NCBI GenBank assembly: GCA_035344155.1
Contig: DAORAL010000001.1
Span: forward strand, 232,642-296,641
Length of the DNA: 64,000 bases
Reading direction: 5' to 3'
Origin: UBA1845 sp002338715
GTDB taxonomy: Bacteria; Planctomycetota; Phycisphaerae; UBA1845
Below are positions 9,283 to 17,978 of the stretch, piece by piece. The notes below the pieces were generated by a model. It ran no database searches and was not told where the DNA came from. It was given only the letters and a program-made list of their open reading frames with translations. The translations under genes were made by a program, and so were the position numbers. How positions within the stretch are numbered: position 1 is the first letter of the stretch; the number at the start of each line of letters is the position of its first letter.

Positions 9283-9402
9283 CGGTTTTAACTTGCCCGC
9301 TTGATTCATCTTGGCCGGCGCCTTTCCCTTTGTTACGATTTCCGCGGGCTGGTTCATCCTTTTCAACAACTTAATGACCTTCTCTGAAGAAAGGGACACG
9401 CA

Positions 9403-10026
9403 ATGACACGAGGAACGTTACGACTTGCACTGGTGGCGATGTGCGGATTCGCGTTTGGGGCGGCATTGGTGGCGCATGCTGACGACGATGATGACAAGCC
9501 GAAGGGTCAAGACCCCATGAATGATCCGAAGATGGCCGCCATAATGAAGTACTCGCAACCCGGTCCGGAACACGGGGCGCTTCAGCAGTTGGTTGGCGAT
9601 TGGGATCAGCAGGTGAAGTGGCGGATGACGCCCGACAGCCCGTGGGTGACCTCAACCAGCGAATGCGAAAATGAATTGGTGCTGGGCGGCAGGTTTGTGC
9701 GCTCGACGATCGAGTCGAAAGATGATGACGGTTTTGAGTACATGGCGATTGGTTACACGGGGTTCGACACGTATCGGAAGAAATACGTCGCGACCTGGAT
9801 GGACAACATGACCACGATGATCAACTTCTCGGATGGCAGTTACGATCCGACAGCCCGCATGTTCATGTTCCTTGGCACCACGCCGGACTTTGAAACCGGC
9901 AAAACCAAGCACTACCGCAGCCAGTTGACCATCCATCACAAGGACGCGATGACTGAACAAGTTTTTGAGACGGATGCGAATGGTCAGGAGTTCATGAGTT
10001 TGGAGATTCACTACAAGCGCGATTGA
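9403..10026 (+). CDS. Secreted DUF1579 domain protein
   Basis: 207 residues: a signal peptide ending near AHA (residue 26), a short acidic linker of consecutive aspartates, and a DUF1579 domain. Visible family features are LQQLVGDWDQQVKW, LGGRFVRSTIES and GYTGFDTYRKKYVATWMDN. The fold is a lipocalin-like beta barrel of unknown ligand. AGAAAGGGA upstream is a good ribosome site. The gene is flanked by unrelated genes and followed by a pair of inverted palindromic repeats. No function can be assigned. Confidence 0.8.
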   Translation: MTRGTLRLALVAMCGFAFGAALVAHADDDDDKPKGQDPMNDPKMAAIMKYSQPGPEHGALQQLVGDWDQQVKWRMTPDSPWVTSTSECENELVLGGRFVRSTIESKDDDGFEYMAIGYTGFDTYRKKYVATWMDNMTTMINFSDGSYDPTARMFMFLGTTPDFETGKTKHYRSQLTIHHKDAMTEQVFETDANGQEFMSLEIHYKRD

Positions 10027-10081
10027 TGCGGTAGTGGTTTGCTTGCCGAAGTTGTCGCGTCACAGGTACCGTTGCCGTCGC

Positions 10082-10233
10082 GTCATTCCCTTGCGGGCGG
10101 GAATCCAGAATCGGGCGGAAACCACGCGTCATTTGAACAACTTGCGGTGACGGAGAAACATTCGCGACCGGTGGCGAACTCTTTATCACTGGCGGATAGC
10201 GCGCGTTCTGGATTCCCGCTTTCGCGGGAATGA
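10082..10233. repeat. Paired inverted hairpin element (152 bp)
   Basis: Two copies of the GTCATTCCC...GGGAATCCAG hairpin lie in opposite orientation at the two ends, enclosing about 95 bp with no coding potential. The total length (152 bp) is close to the other pairs at 10826, 33541 and 57149, while the interior is unrelated to theirs. It lies between convergent genes. Confidence 0.7.
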
Positions 10234-10240
10234 CGGCGCT

Positions 10241-10777
10241 TTAGACTTTTGCCTGATATTGCTCACGGGTGATGCGATAGAGCACGTGGGGCAAGTCGGC
10301 ATGAATGATGTCGCGCTCGTAGGTCATGTGCAGTTTTTCCATGACCCGGCGCGACGCTTTGTTTTCGTGCAAGGTGAATGCGACGACGTTTTGCATCTGC
10401 AATTGATTGAACGCGATGTCGGCAGACAGCGCCGCGATTTCGGTGGCTCGACCCTTGCCCCAGTGCGAAACAGGAACGGCGTAGGCGATTTCGATTTCGG
10501 GTTGGCCGTCCTGAATGAGTTTGCGAAGTCCGCCTCGACCCGCAAATTGGCCGGTTTCCCGGTCGAAAAAGCACCAAAGACCGAACCCGTGTTCGTTCCA
10601 GTGGGCGACGTTCTTATCGAAACCTTCGCGGATTTTGGTTACAGATTGGACGCCGCCGAGGGTGGTCATCACTTGCGGATCTTGATAGAGCGCCACCATG
10701 TGGGCGAAGTGTCGCTCGGCGATGCGCTCCGCGCGCATGTGCTTGGTGGTCGCGGTTTCGATGGATGGCGCGGTCAT
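10241..10777 (-). CDS. GNAT-family N-acetyltransferase (RimJ/RimL type)
   Basis: 178 residues with the GNAT fold: an N-terminal strand TTKHMRAERIAERHFAHM, central strands containing GLWCFFDRETGQFAGRGGL, and the acetyl-CoA binding region IEIAYAVPVSHWGKGRATEIA, where the Q/R-x-x-G-x-G/A loop is SHWGKGRA. A conserved LHENKASRRVMEKLHM follows. Such RimJ-like proteins acetylate protein N-termini or small molecules; the substrate cannot be read from the sequence. It is a lone gene between two paired repeat elements. Confidence 0.88.
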   Translation of the reverse strand: MTAPSIETATTKHMRAERIAERHFAHMVALYQDPQVMTTLGGVQSVTKIREGFDKNVAHWNEHGFGLWCFFDRETGQFAGRGGLRKLIQDGQPEIEIAYAVPVSHWGKGRATEIAALSADIAFNQLQMQNVVAFTLHENKASRRVMEKLHMTYERDIIHADLPHVLYRITREQYQAKV

Positions 10778-10825
10778 CGTTGCTACTTGTTCTCGTTATC
10801 GATTTGGTGAACACATCCCATTGTC

Positions 10826-10972
10826 GTCATTCCCGCGCACGCGGGAATCCAGGACGTGCGCATTGACCCAATGAATTTGCGCATCGGCTATGGATGATTT
10901 TACGTCACCCCGTGTTTTGATGGAACGTGTGGTGCCCGCCTCATTCTGGATTCCCGCTTTCGCGGGAATGAC
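10826..10972. repeat. Paired inverted hairpin element (147 bp)
   Basis: The left arm GTCATTCCCGCGCACGCGGG starts at 10826. The right arm ends with CGCGGGAATGAC at 10972. The interior of about 90 bp has no gene. The size is the same as the pair at 57149. It lies downstream of the topoisomerase VI A gene. Confidence 0.7.
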
Positions 10973-11014
10973 GGCGCGCCAGGAACTTCGCGATATACAA
11001 CAGTCCGCCCGACA

Positions 11015-12202
11015 CTAATCCAGCCACGACTTGGGTTGTTTCAGGCGTTGCGGCGTGTATTCGTCGGTGACGAAAGTCAGGTTCTTGCTGCAGAGTGCTT
11101 CGACTTCCATCTTGAAACCGTTCTTGATCATCTGGCGGATTTCTTTTTCCCACGGCTTCTTGCCGGCGAACCATGGGTAGCTGAGGATCTGCTTGGCCCG
11201 CTTGATGTCGTTGGCGTCGAGTTCGATTTTGACGTCGTCGGTCAGGTCGAAGCGTTCGTAGTCGTAGCTCGACACGCCGATGAAGCGGGCGTTCGGGACG
11301 GCCATCCTGGAAGACTCGAACGCAAGATTGATCGAACCCTGCTTGATCACGGAGTAGATGTAATATCCCCACGGGTCGTTATCGAGCAGGCAGACGACGG
11401 GCAGCTTGAGTTCGTCGTGCAGGCGATAGAGCATCCGGCGCACGCCGCGTGACGGCTGACCTCCACCGTGCGTGAGGATGCAGCGGTGTTTCTCCCAGAA
11501 ACGATCTTCCACGAAGCGACGCCAGACCGTGTCTTTTTCGACATGGAGGACGTACTTGGCTTTGCATTTCTTGAACTGGATCACGTTCGGTTCGACGATG
11601 CTCGGGATGGCGTAACCACCGCTGCCGAGTTTGGTGGCGTCGATGGTGTCGCCGCTGTCGACGAAGGTCAGTTCACCGATGAGTGCGCCCTTGCTGCCGG
11701 CGAAAACGTGCAACTCTTCGCGCAGGGCTTCGAGGGCGACTTCCAGATCCTCGATCACCGGATCCGACTCATCCTGACTGTCGAAGGTTTTCTCCTTCGT
11801 GCCTTTGATCGTGTGCTTGGCGAGATAATAGATCTGTCGAATGCTGGCTGTCTTGTCGGCATCGACGAGTTCCTTGCACTTGCTGGCCACCAGCAGCGTC
11901 TGCATGAAGCGTTTGGCTTGACCATAATTGAATAGTGACCGTTGCTGGCAGCGGTCGCCCATTTCGATGTAGCGCGTTTTGGGGTTGAAGCTGACGTTGC
12001 TCAGTGCGCGGATGGGGATATCGATCGCCGGTTCACGCCGCCCAAAGGCATTTTCCACGACGGATTCGGCGAGGCCTTCGAGCTTGGCTGTGGTTTTGAC
12101 GCCATTGGAGCCGCGCTTGGATCGTTTCTTGATCACGGTTTTCGCGGATGCGTCAGCCGTTGTTTTCTTTGCGGTGCTTTTCTTTGTTTTCTTCTTGGCC
12201 AT
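11015..12202 (-). CDS. top6A: DNA topoisomerase VI subunit A
   Basis: The DNA-cleaving subunit of type IIB topoisomerase, related to Spo11. 395 residues: a lysine-rich tail (1-40), a winged-helix CAP domain with the catalytic tyrosine in SIRQIYYLAKHT (Tyr125/126), and a Toprim domain with glutamate in HVEKDT (Glu222) and DNDPWGYYIYSVIK (Asp274, Asp276). Length and order match archaeal subunit A apart from the basic N-terminal tail. It forms an A2B2 complex that passes one duplex through another using ATP hydrolysed by subunit B. The gene follows subunit B by 54 bp on the same strand, so the two are probably co-transcribed. All key residues are present. Confidence 0.95.
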   Translation of the reverse strand: MAKKKTKKSTAKKTTADASAKTVIKKRSKRGSNGVKTTAKLEGLAESVVENAFGRREPAIDIPIRALSNVSFNPKTRYIEMGDRCQQRSLFNYGQAKRFMQTLLVASKCKELVDADKTASIRQIYYLAKHTIKGTKEKTFDSQDESDPVIEDLEVALEALREELHVFAGSKGALIGELTFVDSGDTIDATKLGSGGYAIPSIVEPNVIQFKKCKAKYVLHVEKDTVWRRFVEDRFWEKHRCILTHGGGQPSRGVRRMLYRLHDELKLPVVCLLDNDPWGYYIYSVIKQGSINLAFESSRMAVPNARFIGVSSYDYERFDLTDDVKIELDANDIKRAKQILSYPWFAGKKPWEKEIRQMIKNGFKMEVEALCSKNLTFVTDEYTPQRLKQPKSWLD

Positions 12203-12256
12203 TGATTGCGATCGACTGTTTGGTTCGGTTTGGTTCCGAAGGTTTATTCGATTGGG

Positions 12257-14257
12257 TTACTTGCGTTTCTTTTTCTTCTTGCCGGTTGACATCGCGGGCT
12301 TGGCGTCCTTGGCTTTCTTGCTTTTTTTCTTGGACTTTTTGGCACGGGCTTTTCGTTCGGTGATGGATTCATCGTCACCGGCGAACAGTTCCATCTGACC
12401 GGGCGGGGCTTGTTCGGATTCGCCGAGCACGATGGTGTTGTCCATCTCCGATTCGCTGCCTTTGCGTTTCGCGATGATCTTGCCGTGGTCGTCGAATTCC
12501 ATGTCAGCCGCATCGGTCGCGCGGGCTGCTAGTTCGCTTAGCGCGTTTCGCAGGTCGTCTTTATTGCAAACGGTCATCGCCCGGCAGGACTCGACGATCT
12601 CGTGGATGTAGCGGTGAAACACGTCGCGGCGCTGGGCGAAGTGCGACCGTTTTTTCTTGCGACGAATGTAAGTGCCAAGGCGCCGGCCACACTCGGATAA
12701 ACCGAGTTTGATCTCCTTGCGAATCTCATCGTAGTCGGCGATGGCCTCTTTCGATTCCGACGTGAAGGGAACCCAGACGCTGGCCATGTGAATGAGCACG
12801 ACGAATGGCGCTTGTGGCAGCGATGATCGTGCCTGCGACAAGCCGTAGTTGTTCCACTTGGTATCGACGACGCTCTTGAACGTGCAGCATCCGCTTTGTT
12901 GGTAGAGCAGTGGCACGCGGTTGGCGAAACGAATGACGCGGGCGGTGGTGGGTTGTTTGGACTTATCATCGCCGTCACCGTTGCCATCGAGCGAACCGAG
13001 TTGACCGCCGAAAGCCATCCCGACTTCGATTTGAAACGGGTTGCCGCGGTAGACGGCTGGCGGGCGCGTCGATGCGGTGTAGAACTCGGCTTTGATCCCT
13101 TTAAGCAGACCATTGAGAATCGCTTCGGCTCCAATGGGAGCGAGGCAGTTGGTGCTGGGAGCGCGAAGTTTGGTTTCCTGGAGGACGTTGAAGAGTTTTT
13201 CGACGTCGGGCGGCAGGATGCTCTGGATCCAGGTGCGTTGGGTCAGACCGGCTTTTTCGCAAACTTCCTTGGCGATCTTTGGGCTGACGCGGGAGAATTC
13301 GCTGCTGAGAAACGCGCCCAACTGTTTGGACTCGGTTTCCTTGAGCATCTTCATCAACACGCCGAGTTCAACGCCGTGCGGGTGCGGTTTGATCTCTTCG
13401 GTTTGTTCCGGAAGTTCATCGACGTTGCGCAGGTACTCGATGACTTTTTTGTCGGGACCTTTGAAGACGATCGTCGTGTGCGGGTTGGCGATCGCGGTCA
13501 GTTCGATGTATTCCGCCACGCTCTGGCGGCCTTTGTTGTAGCTGGCCACCATTTCGATTTCGATTTCCGTTCCCTGGTCCCACGGAACTTCGACTGTTTT
13601 GTCGGCGATGATATCGGGTTTGTTTTTCTTGGTATCGATCGCGAGTTTGTAGTGGTGAGCCGGTTTGCCTTTGCCGGTTCGGCTGACGATGCTGACGGGT
13701 TTCCCGGTGGTGATCAGGCCATACATGCCAGCCGCACTGATGCCGATGCCTTGTTGGCCACGCGACATCTTGAGGCGGTGAAACTTCGAACCGTAGAGCA
13801 GTTTTCCGAAGATGTTGGGGATTTGCGCTTTGACGATGCCGGGTCCGTTGTCGCGGCAAATCATGCGGAAGCGGTCTTCAGCCAGTTGTTTGATTTCCAG
13901 GTAGATTTCCGGAAACACGCCACCTTCTTCGCATGCGTCGAGGGCGTTGTCGACGGCTTCCTTGACGCTGGTCAGCAGCGCTTTTCGTTTGTTGTCGAAG
14001 CCGAGTAGATGGCGGTTGCGTGCGAAGAATTCTGAAATGGAAATCTCGCGTTGCTGCTTGGCCATCGTTTCAGCCGACGCGCCGGGAGTACGACTCTTCT
14101 TTTTGCTCACCTTGCCTGCCTTGATACGGGTTAACGTTTCGACACTGCTGGAAATCGAAGTTTGCGGTTGGAGTTTGATATCTGTCTGGGCTGTGATATC
14201 TGAGTCCAGACACGCACCGCCCGCCCGCTGATCTTCCATGATCCTGCTTGCCTCCAT
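12257..14257 (-). CDS. top6B: DNA topoisomerase VI subunit B
   Basis: The ATPase subunit of topoisomerase VI. The 666-residue protein has GHKL motifs in order: the N box KEAVDNALDACEE (Glu100, Asn104), the G1 box CRDNGPGI (136-140) and the G2 box SRGQQGIGISAAGMYG (165 on). The H2TH and transducer regions follow, with the long coiled part around 480-560. The C-terminus ends in an extremely lysine-rich tail (about 625-666). The first 65 residues precede the conserved ISEFFARNRHLLGF and are probably dispensable; an ATG at residue 65 is an alternative start (position 14065). It is divergent from dnaA, with the first origin-like spacer between them. Confidence 0.95.
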   Translation of the reverse strand: MEASRIMEDQRAGGACLDSDITAQTDIKLQPQTSISSSVETLTRIKAGKVSKKKSRTPGASAETMAKQQREISISEFFARNRHLLGFDNKRKALLTSVKEAVDNALDACEEGGVFPEIYLEIKQLAEDRFRMICRDNGPGIVKAQIPNIFGKLLYGSKFHRLKMSRGQQGIGISAAGMYGLITTGKPVSIVSRTGKGKPAHHYKLAIDTKKNKPDIIADKTVEVPWDQGTEIEIEMVASYNKGRQSVAEYIELTAIANPHTTIVFKGPDKKVIEYLRNVDELPEQTEEIKPHPHGVELGVLMKMLKETESKQLGAFLSSEFSRVSPKIAKEVCEKAGLTQRTWIQSILPPDVEKLFNVLQETKLRAPSTNCLAPIGAEAILNGLLKGIKAEFYTASTRPPAVYRGNPFQIEVGMAFGGQLGSLDGNGDGDDKSKQPTTARVIRFANRVPLLYQQSGCCTFKSVVDTKWNNYGLSQARSSLPQAPFVVLIHMASVWVPFTSESKEAIADYDEIRKEIKLGLSECGRRLGTYIRRKKKRSHFAQRRDVFHRYIHEIVESCRAMTVCNKDDLRNALSELAARATDAADMEFDDHGKIIAKRKGSESEMDNTIVLGESEQAPPGQMELFAGDDESITERKARAKKSKKKSKKAKDAKPAMSTGKKKKKRK

Positions 14258-14625
14258 GCCTCGAGCGATTCGTTTTGAATCGGTTTGAGGTGATTCGTTG
14301 TGGAGCCTATCCTAACGTCGAAGATTCAAAGATAACAGGACATCGCGGCGTGCAAAAATCGAACCCATTGGCGGTCGCAAATGCCCCATTGAGTCGTAAG
14401 CGTTTTGTGGATAAAAGCTTCGGATTCGGCGGCTGCTTGGTGTGCAATACGGACAATTCACACTGGTTTTTCCACACGGTTTGTGTAGAATAACCGTTTG
14501 ACCGCCGGCGCGGTCGATCATTCATAACTGCAATAATTAAAAAGCTTTACGTGTAATCGTATTCGATTCCTCGACATCTTGACGAATCCGCGGAAAACCG
14601 CCCGATTCGTTTTCTGGATATTTGC
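14258..14625. other. Candidate origin part 1: DnaA boxes upstream of dnaA
   Basis: The spacer between the topoisomerase VI operon and dnaA. It holds a perfect DnaA box, TGTGGATAA at 14406-14414 (complement TTATCCACA). It also has TTTTCCACA at 14468-14476 and a one-mismatch box TGTGTAGAA at 14482-14490. An AT-rich stretch lies at 14520-14560 (TAATTAAAAAGC). This arrangement suits dnaA autoregulation and possibly an unwinding site. The spacer also contains the promoters of both divergent transcripts, which I could not place exactly. Confidence 0.6.
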
Positions 14626-15957
14626 ATGTCTTCGATTGCTGCACCTGAGTGGAAAAGCATCCTGGATCGGATCCGGTCGATGCACCCAGCCCTCATTCGC
14701 GGTTGGTTCAGTTCGCTCAAACCGATCAGTCTGGCCGGCGGTGTTTTGCGCATCCAAGCCGGCAACCTCATGCAGGTTCGGTATCTTGATGAGGAGTGCC
14801 GGACCGCATTTATCGAAGCCGCCCAAGCCGTTCTCGAGCAGTTGGTGACAGCCACCTTTGAGACCAACGCCCCCGATGAAATCGCCGACAACGACGGCTA
14901 CCCGTTGTCAATTTCAGAAAACAACCAGCTTCAACTCAACGACGACTATGTGTTCGACAACTTCGTGGTCGGGGCTGGCAACAGAATGGCGCATGCGGCT
15001 GCCGTCGCAGCGGCTGAGAACCCGGGACAGGTTTACAACCCGTTGTTCATCCACGGTGATGTGGGTCTGGGAAAGACGCATCTGCTTCAGGCAATCTGTC
15101 ACGAAACGCGGCGGCTTGGGACGTGTCCGACGACGCTTTATATATCGTGCGAGACGTTTGCGAATCACTTCATCGAAGCCGTCGAGCGCGGCGCGATGAA
15201 TCAGTTCCGATTTCATTATCGCCACGTCGACCTTCTGGTCATCGACGACATTCAGTTTCTCGGCGCTCGCGAACGCAGCCAGGAGGAATTCTTCCACACG
15301 TTCAATACGCTGCATCAATCGCAAAAGCAGATCGTGTTGTCGGCGGACTGCTCGCCATCGGAAATTCCAACGCTCGAGAATCGCCTCGTCAGCCGCTTCA
15401 AGTCCGGCTTGGTGGCTTCGATCGATGCGCCGTGCATGGAAACGAGGATGGCGATCCTTCGCAAGAAGTCGCGACTCCGCTGCATCGAAGTGCCGGAAGA
15501 CGTGATCGAATACGTCGCGACCAACGTGCACACAAACATTCGCGATCTGGAAGGTGCGTTGTTGCGCCTCGACGCGATGAGCCAGGCGTCGGATGGGACC
15601 ATCGACATGGACCTCGCGCGGCGGGCGTTGGCTGACGGTTCGGAAAGTTCGGCTATCTCGATCCAACAGATCATCGACGTGGTAACGCGTCACTTTGGGG
15701 TGCGGGTCAAGGATTTGCAGAGCAAGAAACGTCCGAAGTCGATCAGCCATCCGCGGCAGGTGTGCATGTTTCTCGCCCGCGAATTGACGCAGCACAGCCT
15801 CGAGGAAGTGGGCGGGTATTTTGGCGGGCGCGACCATTCGACGGTGCTGCACGCCAATCGCACGATCAAGAAAATGATCGACACGGACGCGAAAGTTCGC
15901 CGCTCTGTCGAGAACCTGCGGGCGATGCTTCGGGCCAAGCAGAATGGCATAAGCTGA
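14626..15957 (+). CDS. dnaA: Chromosomal replication initiator DnaA
   Basis: Initiates replication by binding DnaA boxes and melting origin DNA. 443 residues in the classical four domains: domain I (about 1-85, with WKSILDRIR and the self-association surface), a short linker, and the AAA+ domain III with Walker A GDVGLGKTH and Walker B LLVIDDIQF. The Sensor-I region follows, then the DNA-binding domain IV with RPKSISHPRQVCMFLARELT and GRDHSTVLHA. Domain II is unusually short. The start is the first ATG giving domain I. DnaA boxes lie on both sides, supporting autoregulation and an origin nearby. Confidence 0.97.
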   Translation: MSSIAAPEWKSILDRIRSMHPALIRGWFSSLKPISLAGGVLRIQAGNLMQVRYLDEECRTAFIEAAQAVLEQLVTATFETNAPDEIADNDGYPLSISENNQLQLNDDYVFDNFVVGAGNRMAHAAAVAAAENPGQVYNPLFIHGDVGLGKTHLLQAICHETRRLGTCPTTLYISCETFANHFIEAVERGAMNQFRFHYRHVDLLVIDDIQFLGARERSQEEFFHTFNTLHQSQKQIVLSADCSPSEIPTLENRLVSRFKSGLVASIDAPCMETRMAILRKKSRLRCIEVPEDVIEYVATNVHTNIRDLEGALLRLDAMSQASDGTIDMDLARRALADGSESSAISIQQIIDVVTRHFGVRVKDLQSKKRPKSISHPRQVCMFLARELTQHSLEEVGGYFGGRDHSTVLHANRTIKKMIDTDAKVRRSVENLRAMLRAKQNGIS

Positions 15958-16317
15958 TACGAATGCAGAAGATGCGCGGCTTATCTGACTTGTGCACAAG
16001 TGGCTGTCAGATATCACGCCGCGATGGGCTGGCTGTCATATGTGCGGTGATTGATTGGCGAATGACTCACAGTTTTCCACAGGCGGGAGCGCGAGTCGGG
16101 AGCAGTCGTGATTGGTTCCGAGGTTGCCAACGCCAGCAATGACAGGTTATCCACGTGTTGGTGGAGCCGCCAATATCGCTTAAGATATGGTCGTTCAAAA
16201 GCTTACCCGTGTCAGGCGATCAAATGCAGCGTTTGTGACAGGGTATGGTAATAAGAAGTGTTTTATAGATTAGACTAACACACTACACCACCTAAGAACT
16301 TTACAAGGTCAACGTTC
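15958..16317. other. Candidate origin part 2: dnaA-dnaN spacer with DnaA boxes
   Basis: A 360-bp non-coding spacer. DnaA-type sites are TTTTCCACA at 16073-16081 and TTATCCACG at 16147-16155. A 14-bp perfect palindrome, ACTTGTGCACAAGT, lies at 15988-16001, with one-mismatch boxes on both strands. The stretch 16180-16300 is relatively AT-rich (TATCGCTTAAGATATGG and TTTTATAGATTAGAC) and could be an unwinding element. The promoter of dnaN is probably here too. Which of the two spacers flanking dnaA is the functional origin cannot be decided by eye. Confidence 0.6.
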
Positions 16318-17415
16318 ATGAAAGTCCGAATGAACCGGCAGGAACTCGCCGAAGCATTGGTCGCTGTTGGATCGGTGGCGGCTTCCCGCACGCCGAAAGA
16401 AATCCTCGAGTGCACCATGATCGAGGCGCACAAAGATCATTGCGTGCTCATCGCGACCAACCTGGAGATCGGTATCCGTTACACCGTCGCCCAGGTTGAA
16501 GTCGACGAAGAGGGACCTGTGGTCGTAGCCGCCGACAAGCTGACGCAGATCGTGCGCGAGTCGACCGATGAAGTTCTCGAGTTCAATTCGGACGACAGCA
16601 TCTGCCACGTTCGCGGTTCGGGTGCCCACTATCAGATCTACACGAAACCACCGGCAGAGTTTCCCCCGACGGCTGAGCTTTCCGGTAAGCCCGATCTGAC
16701 GGTCGATGCCGGTCTGCTGCGTCGCATGTCTGAATGGACGGTGCTGGCGGCTGCCCGCGAGAACACGCGCTACGCCATCAACGGTGTGCTGTGGGACCGC
16801 AATGGTAAGGAACTGGTCATGGTTGCGACGGATGGTCGACGACTGTCGCAGGCGAAGGGCAAGCTGGAGTCGGCTGACGGTGCGAAGCTGGAGAACATTG
16901 TCCCGGTCAAGTCGATGGGAGTTTTGCATCGTGTGTTGGGACCTGCAGACACCAACGTGGCGGTGAAGGCGACGGGCAACCAGTTGGTGTTCAAGACGGC
17001 GAAAGCCACGATCAGCACGAGTCTGGTCGAAGGGCAATTCCCGAAGTACCAGGATGTGATTCCGGCGAAGGGCGACCGGGTTGCGACGATGAAGACAGCC
17101 GACCTGCTCAGCGCGGTGAAGCGTTCGGCGCTATTGACCAACGAAGAGTCCAAGGGCGTGCGGATGGCGTTCTTTGCCGACCATTTGAAACTCACCAGCC
17201 GCGCCCCGACACAAGGTGAATCGACGATCGAAATTCCGATTGAGTATTCCGGTGCGGACATGGAAATCGGCTTCAACCCGACGTTTTTGGTTGAGGCGTT
17301 GCGGGCGATCTCAGCCGACGAAGTTCGCTTTGAGATGAGCGAATCGAATCGTCCCGGTGTGCTCCGCGGTGACGAGGGCAACCTTTACGTTGTCATGCCC
17401 GTCAACCTGTCCTGA
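16318..17415 (+). CDS. dnaN: DNA polymerase III beta subunit (sliding clamp)
   Basis: The ring-shaped processivity clamp for the replicative polymerase. 365 residues in three similar domains. Visible family features include the N-terminal MKVRMNRQELAEAL, a middle part with ATDGRRLSQAKGKL, and the C-terminal LYVVMPVNLS, where the clamp-loader/polymerase contact ends in the expected M-P-hydrophobic pattern. Length is typical. It follows dnaA by 360 bp and precedes the DUF721 gene by 62 bp. The final codons and stop are partly repeated immediately downstream (CCCGTCAACCTG at 17398 and again at 17418), a small local duplication. Confidence 0.97.
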   Translation: MKVRMNRQELAEALVAVGSVAASRTPKEILECTMIEAHKDHCVLIATNLEIGIRYTVAQVEVDEEGPVVVAADKLTQIVRESTDEVLEFNSDDSICHVRGSGAHYQIYTKPPAEFPPTAELSGKPDLTVDAGLLRRMSEWTVLAAARENTRYAINGVLWDRNGKELVMVATDGRRLSQAKGKLESADGAKLENIVPVKSMGVLHRVLGPADTNVAVKATGNQLVFKTAKATISTSLVEGQFPKYQDVIPAKGDRVATMKTADLLSAVKRSALLTNEESKGVRMAFFADHLKLTSRAPTQGESTIEIPIEYSGADMEIGFNPTFLVEALRAISADEVRFEMSESNRPGVLRGDEGNLYVVMPVNLS

Positions 17416-17477
17416 GCCCCGTCAACCTGCCCTGATCCACGGTGTGATCCGCTGTGGATTGGATCGGATATTGAGCC

Positions 17478-17879
17478 TTGGCCGAACATTCCAGCGACAA
17501 CTTTTCACCGAACCAGTTGCGTTGGTGTCATGCCAATCGACAGGCTCGGACCCGCACAAAATCGATCGGTGCGCTGGCGGCGAAAGCATCGTCTGAGATG
17601 GGGCAGACGGCGTCTCACGAAGTGGCTGTTTTTGAGGCGATATCAGCCGTCGTGGACGACGAATTTCGGCGGTACTGCCGTTACGGGGGAATGTCGGCGG
17701 GCAGCGTGGTTATATTGGTGAATCCAGCCGATGCGCGGTATCATAGCGTCATTCGAACGAAGTGGCATTTGCTGCTTCGCGAGCATCTCGAACGGGTGTG
17801 CCGGGGGACGTTGATTCGGCGCATTCGATTTGAGTTAGGGACGGATGGGGCGACGTTCCAGACGACCATTCCTGACTGA
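17478..17879 (+). CDS. dciA: DUF721 / DciA-like helicase-loading protein
   Basis: A 133-residue basic protein. The part from about residue 45 matches DUF721: FEAISAVVDDEFRRYCRY, then SAGSVVILVNPADARYHSVIRTKWHLLLREHLERVCRGTLIRRIRFEL. DciA-type DUF721 proteins help load the replicative helicase DnaB in bacteria that lack DnaC/DnaI. The location between dnaN and gyrB, where recF usually sits, strongly supports the role. The start chosen is TTG (17478); an ATG at residue 41 (17598) is a shorter option that would remove poorly conserved sequence. The homology is judged by pattern, so the name is likely rather than certain. Confidence 0.65.
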   Translation: MAEHSSDNFSPNQLRWCHANRQARTRTKSIGALAAKASSEMGQTASHEVAVFEAISAVVDDEFRRYCRYGGMSAGSVVILVNPADARYHSVIRTKWHLLLREHLERVCRGTLIRRIRFELGTDGATFQTTIPD

Positions 17880-17899
17880 TATTCGTACACCAAATTAGT

Positions 17900-17940
17900 C
17901 GTACGGCAGATGTCACGTACGGCAGATGTCACGTACGGCA
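17900..17940. repeat. Tandem 16-bp repeat before gyrB
   Basis: CGTACGGCAGATGTCA occurs twice in tandem (17900-17915 and 17916-17931), followed by a partial third copy CGTACGGCA ending at 17940. It starts 21 bp after the DUF721 stop and ends 38 bp before the proposed gyrB start. Each unit contains the CGTACG palindrome, so it may bind a regulator (supercoiling control of gyrB would be plausible but is unproven). An alternative GTG/ATG start for gyrB within it is unlikely because it would translate the repeat. Confidence 0.8.
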
Positions 17941-17978
17941 ATGCGATAACTTCCAGCGGTAGCGATACTGAACAAACG

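Noticed and set aside
12896..14008. Long plus-strand frame opposite the topoisomerase VI B gene (about 370 codons).
   Set aside because: It is the reverse complement of a well-supported gene with family motifs; its sequence is low in recognisable structure.
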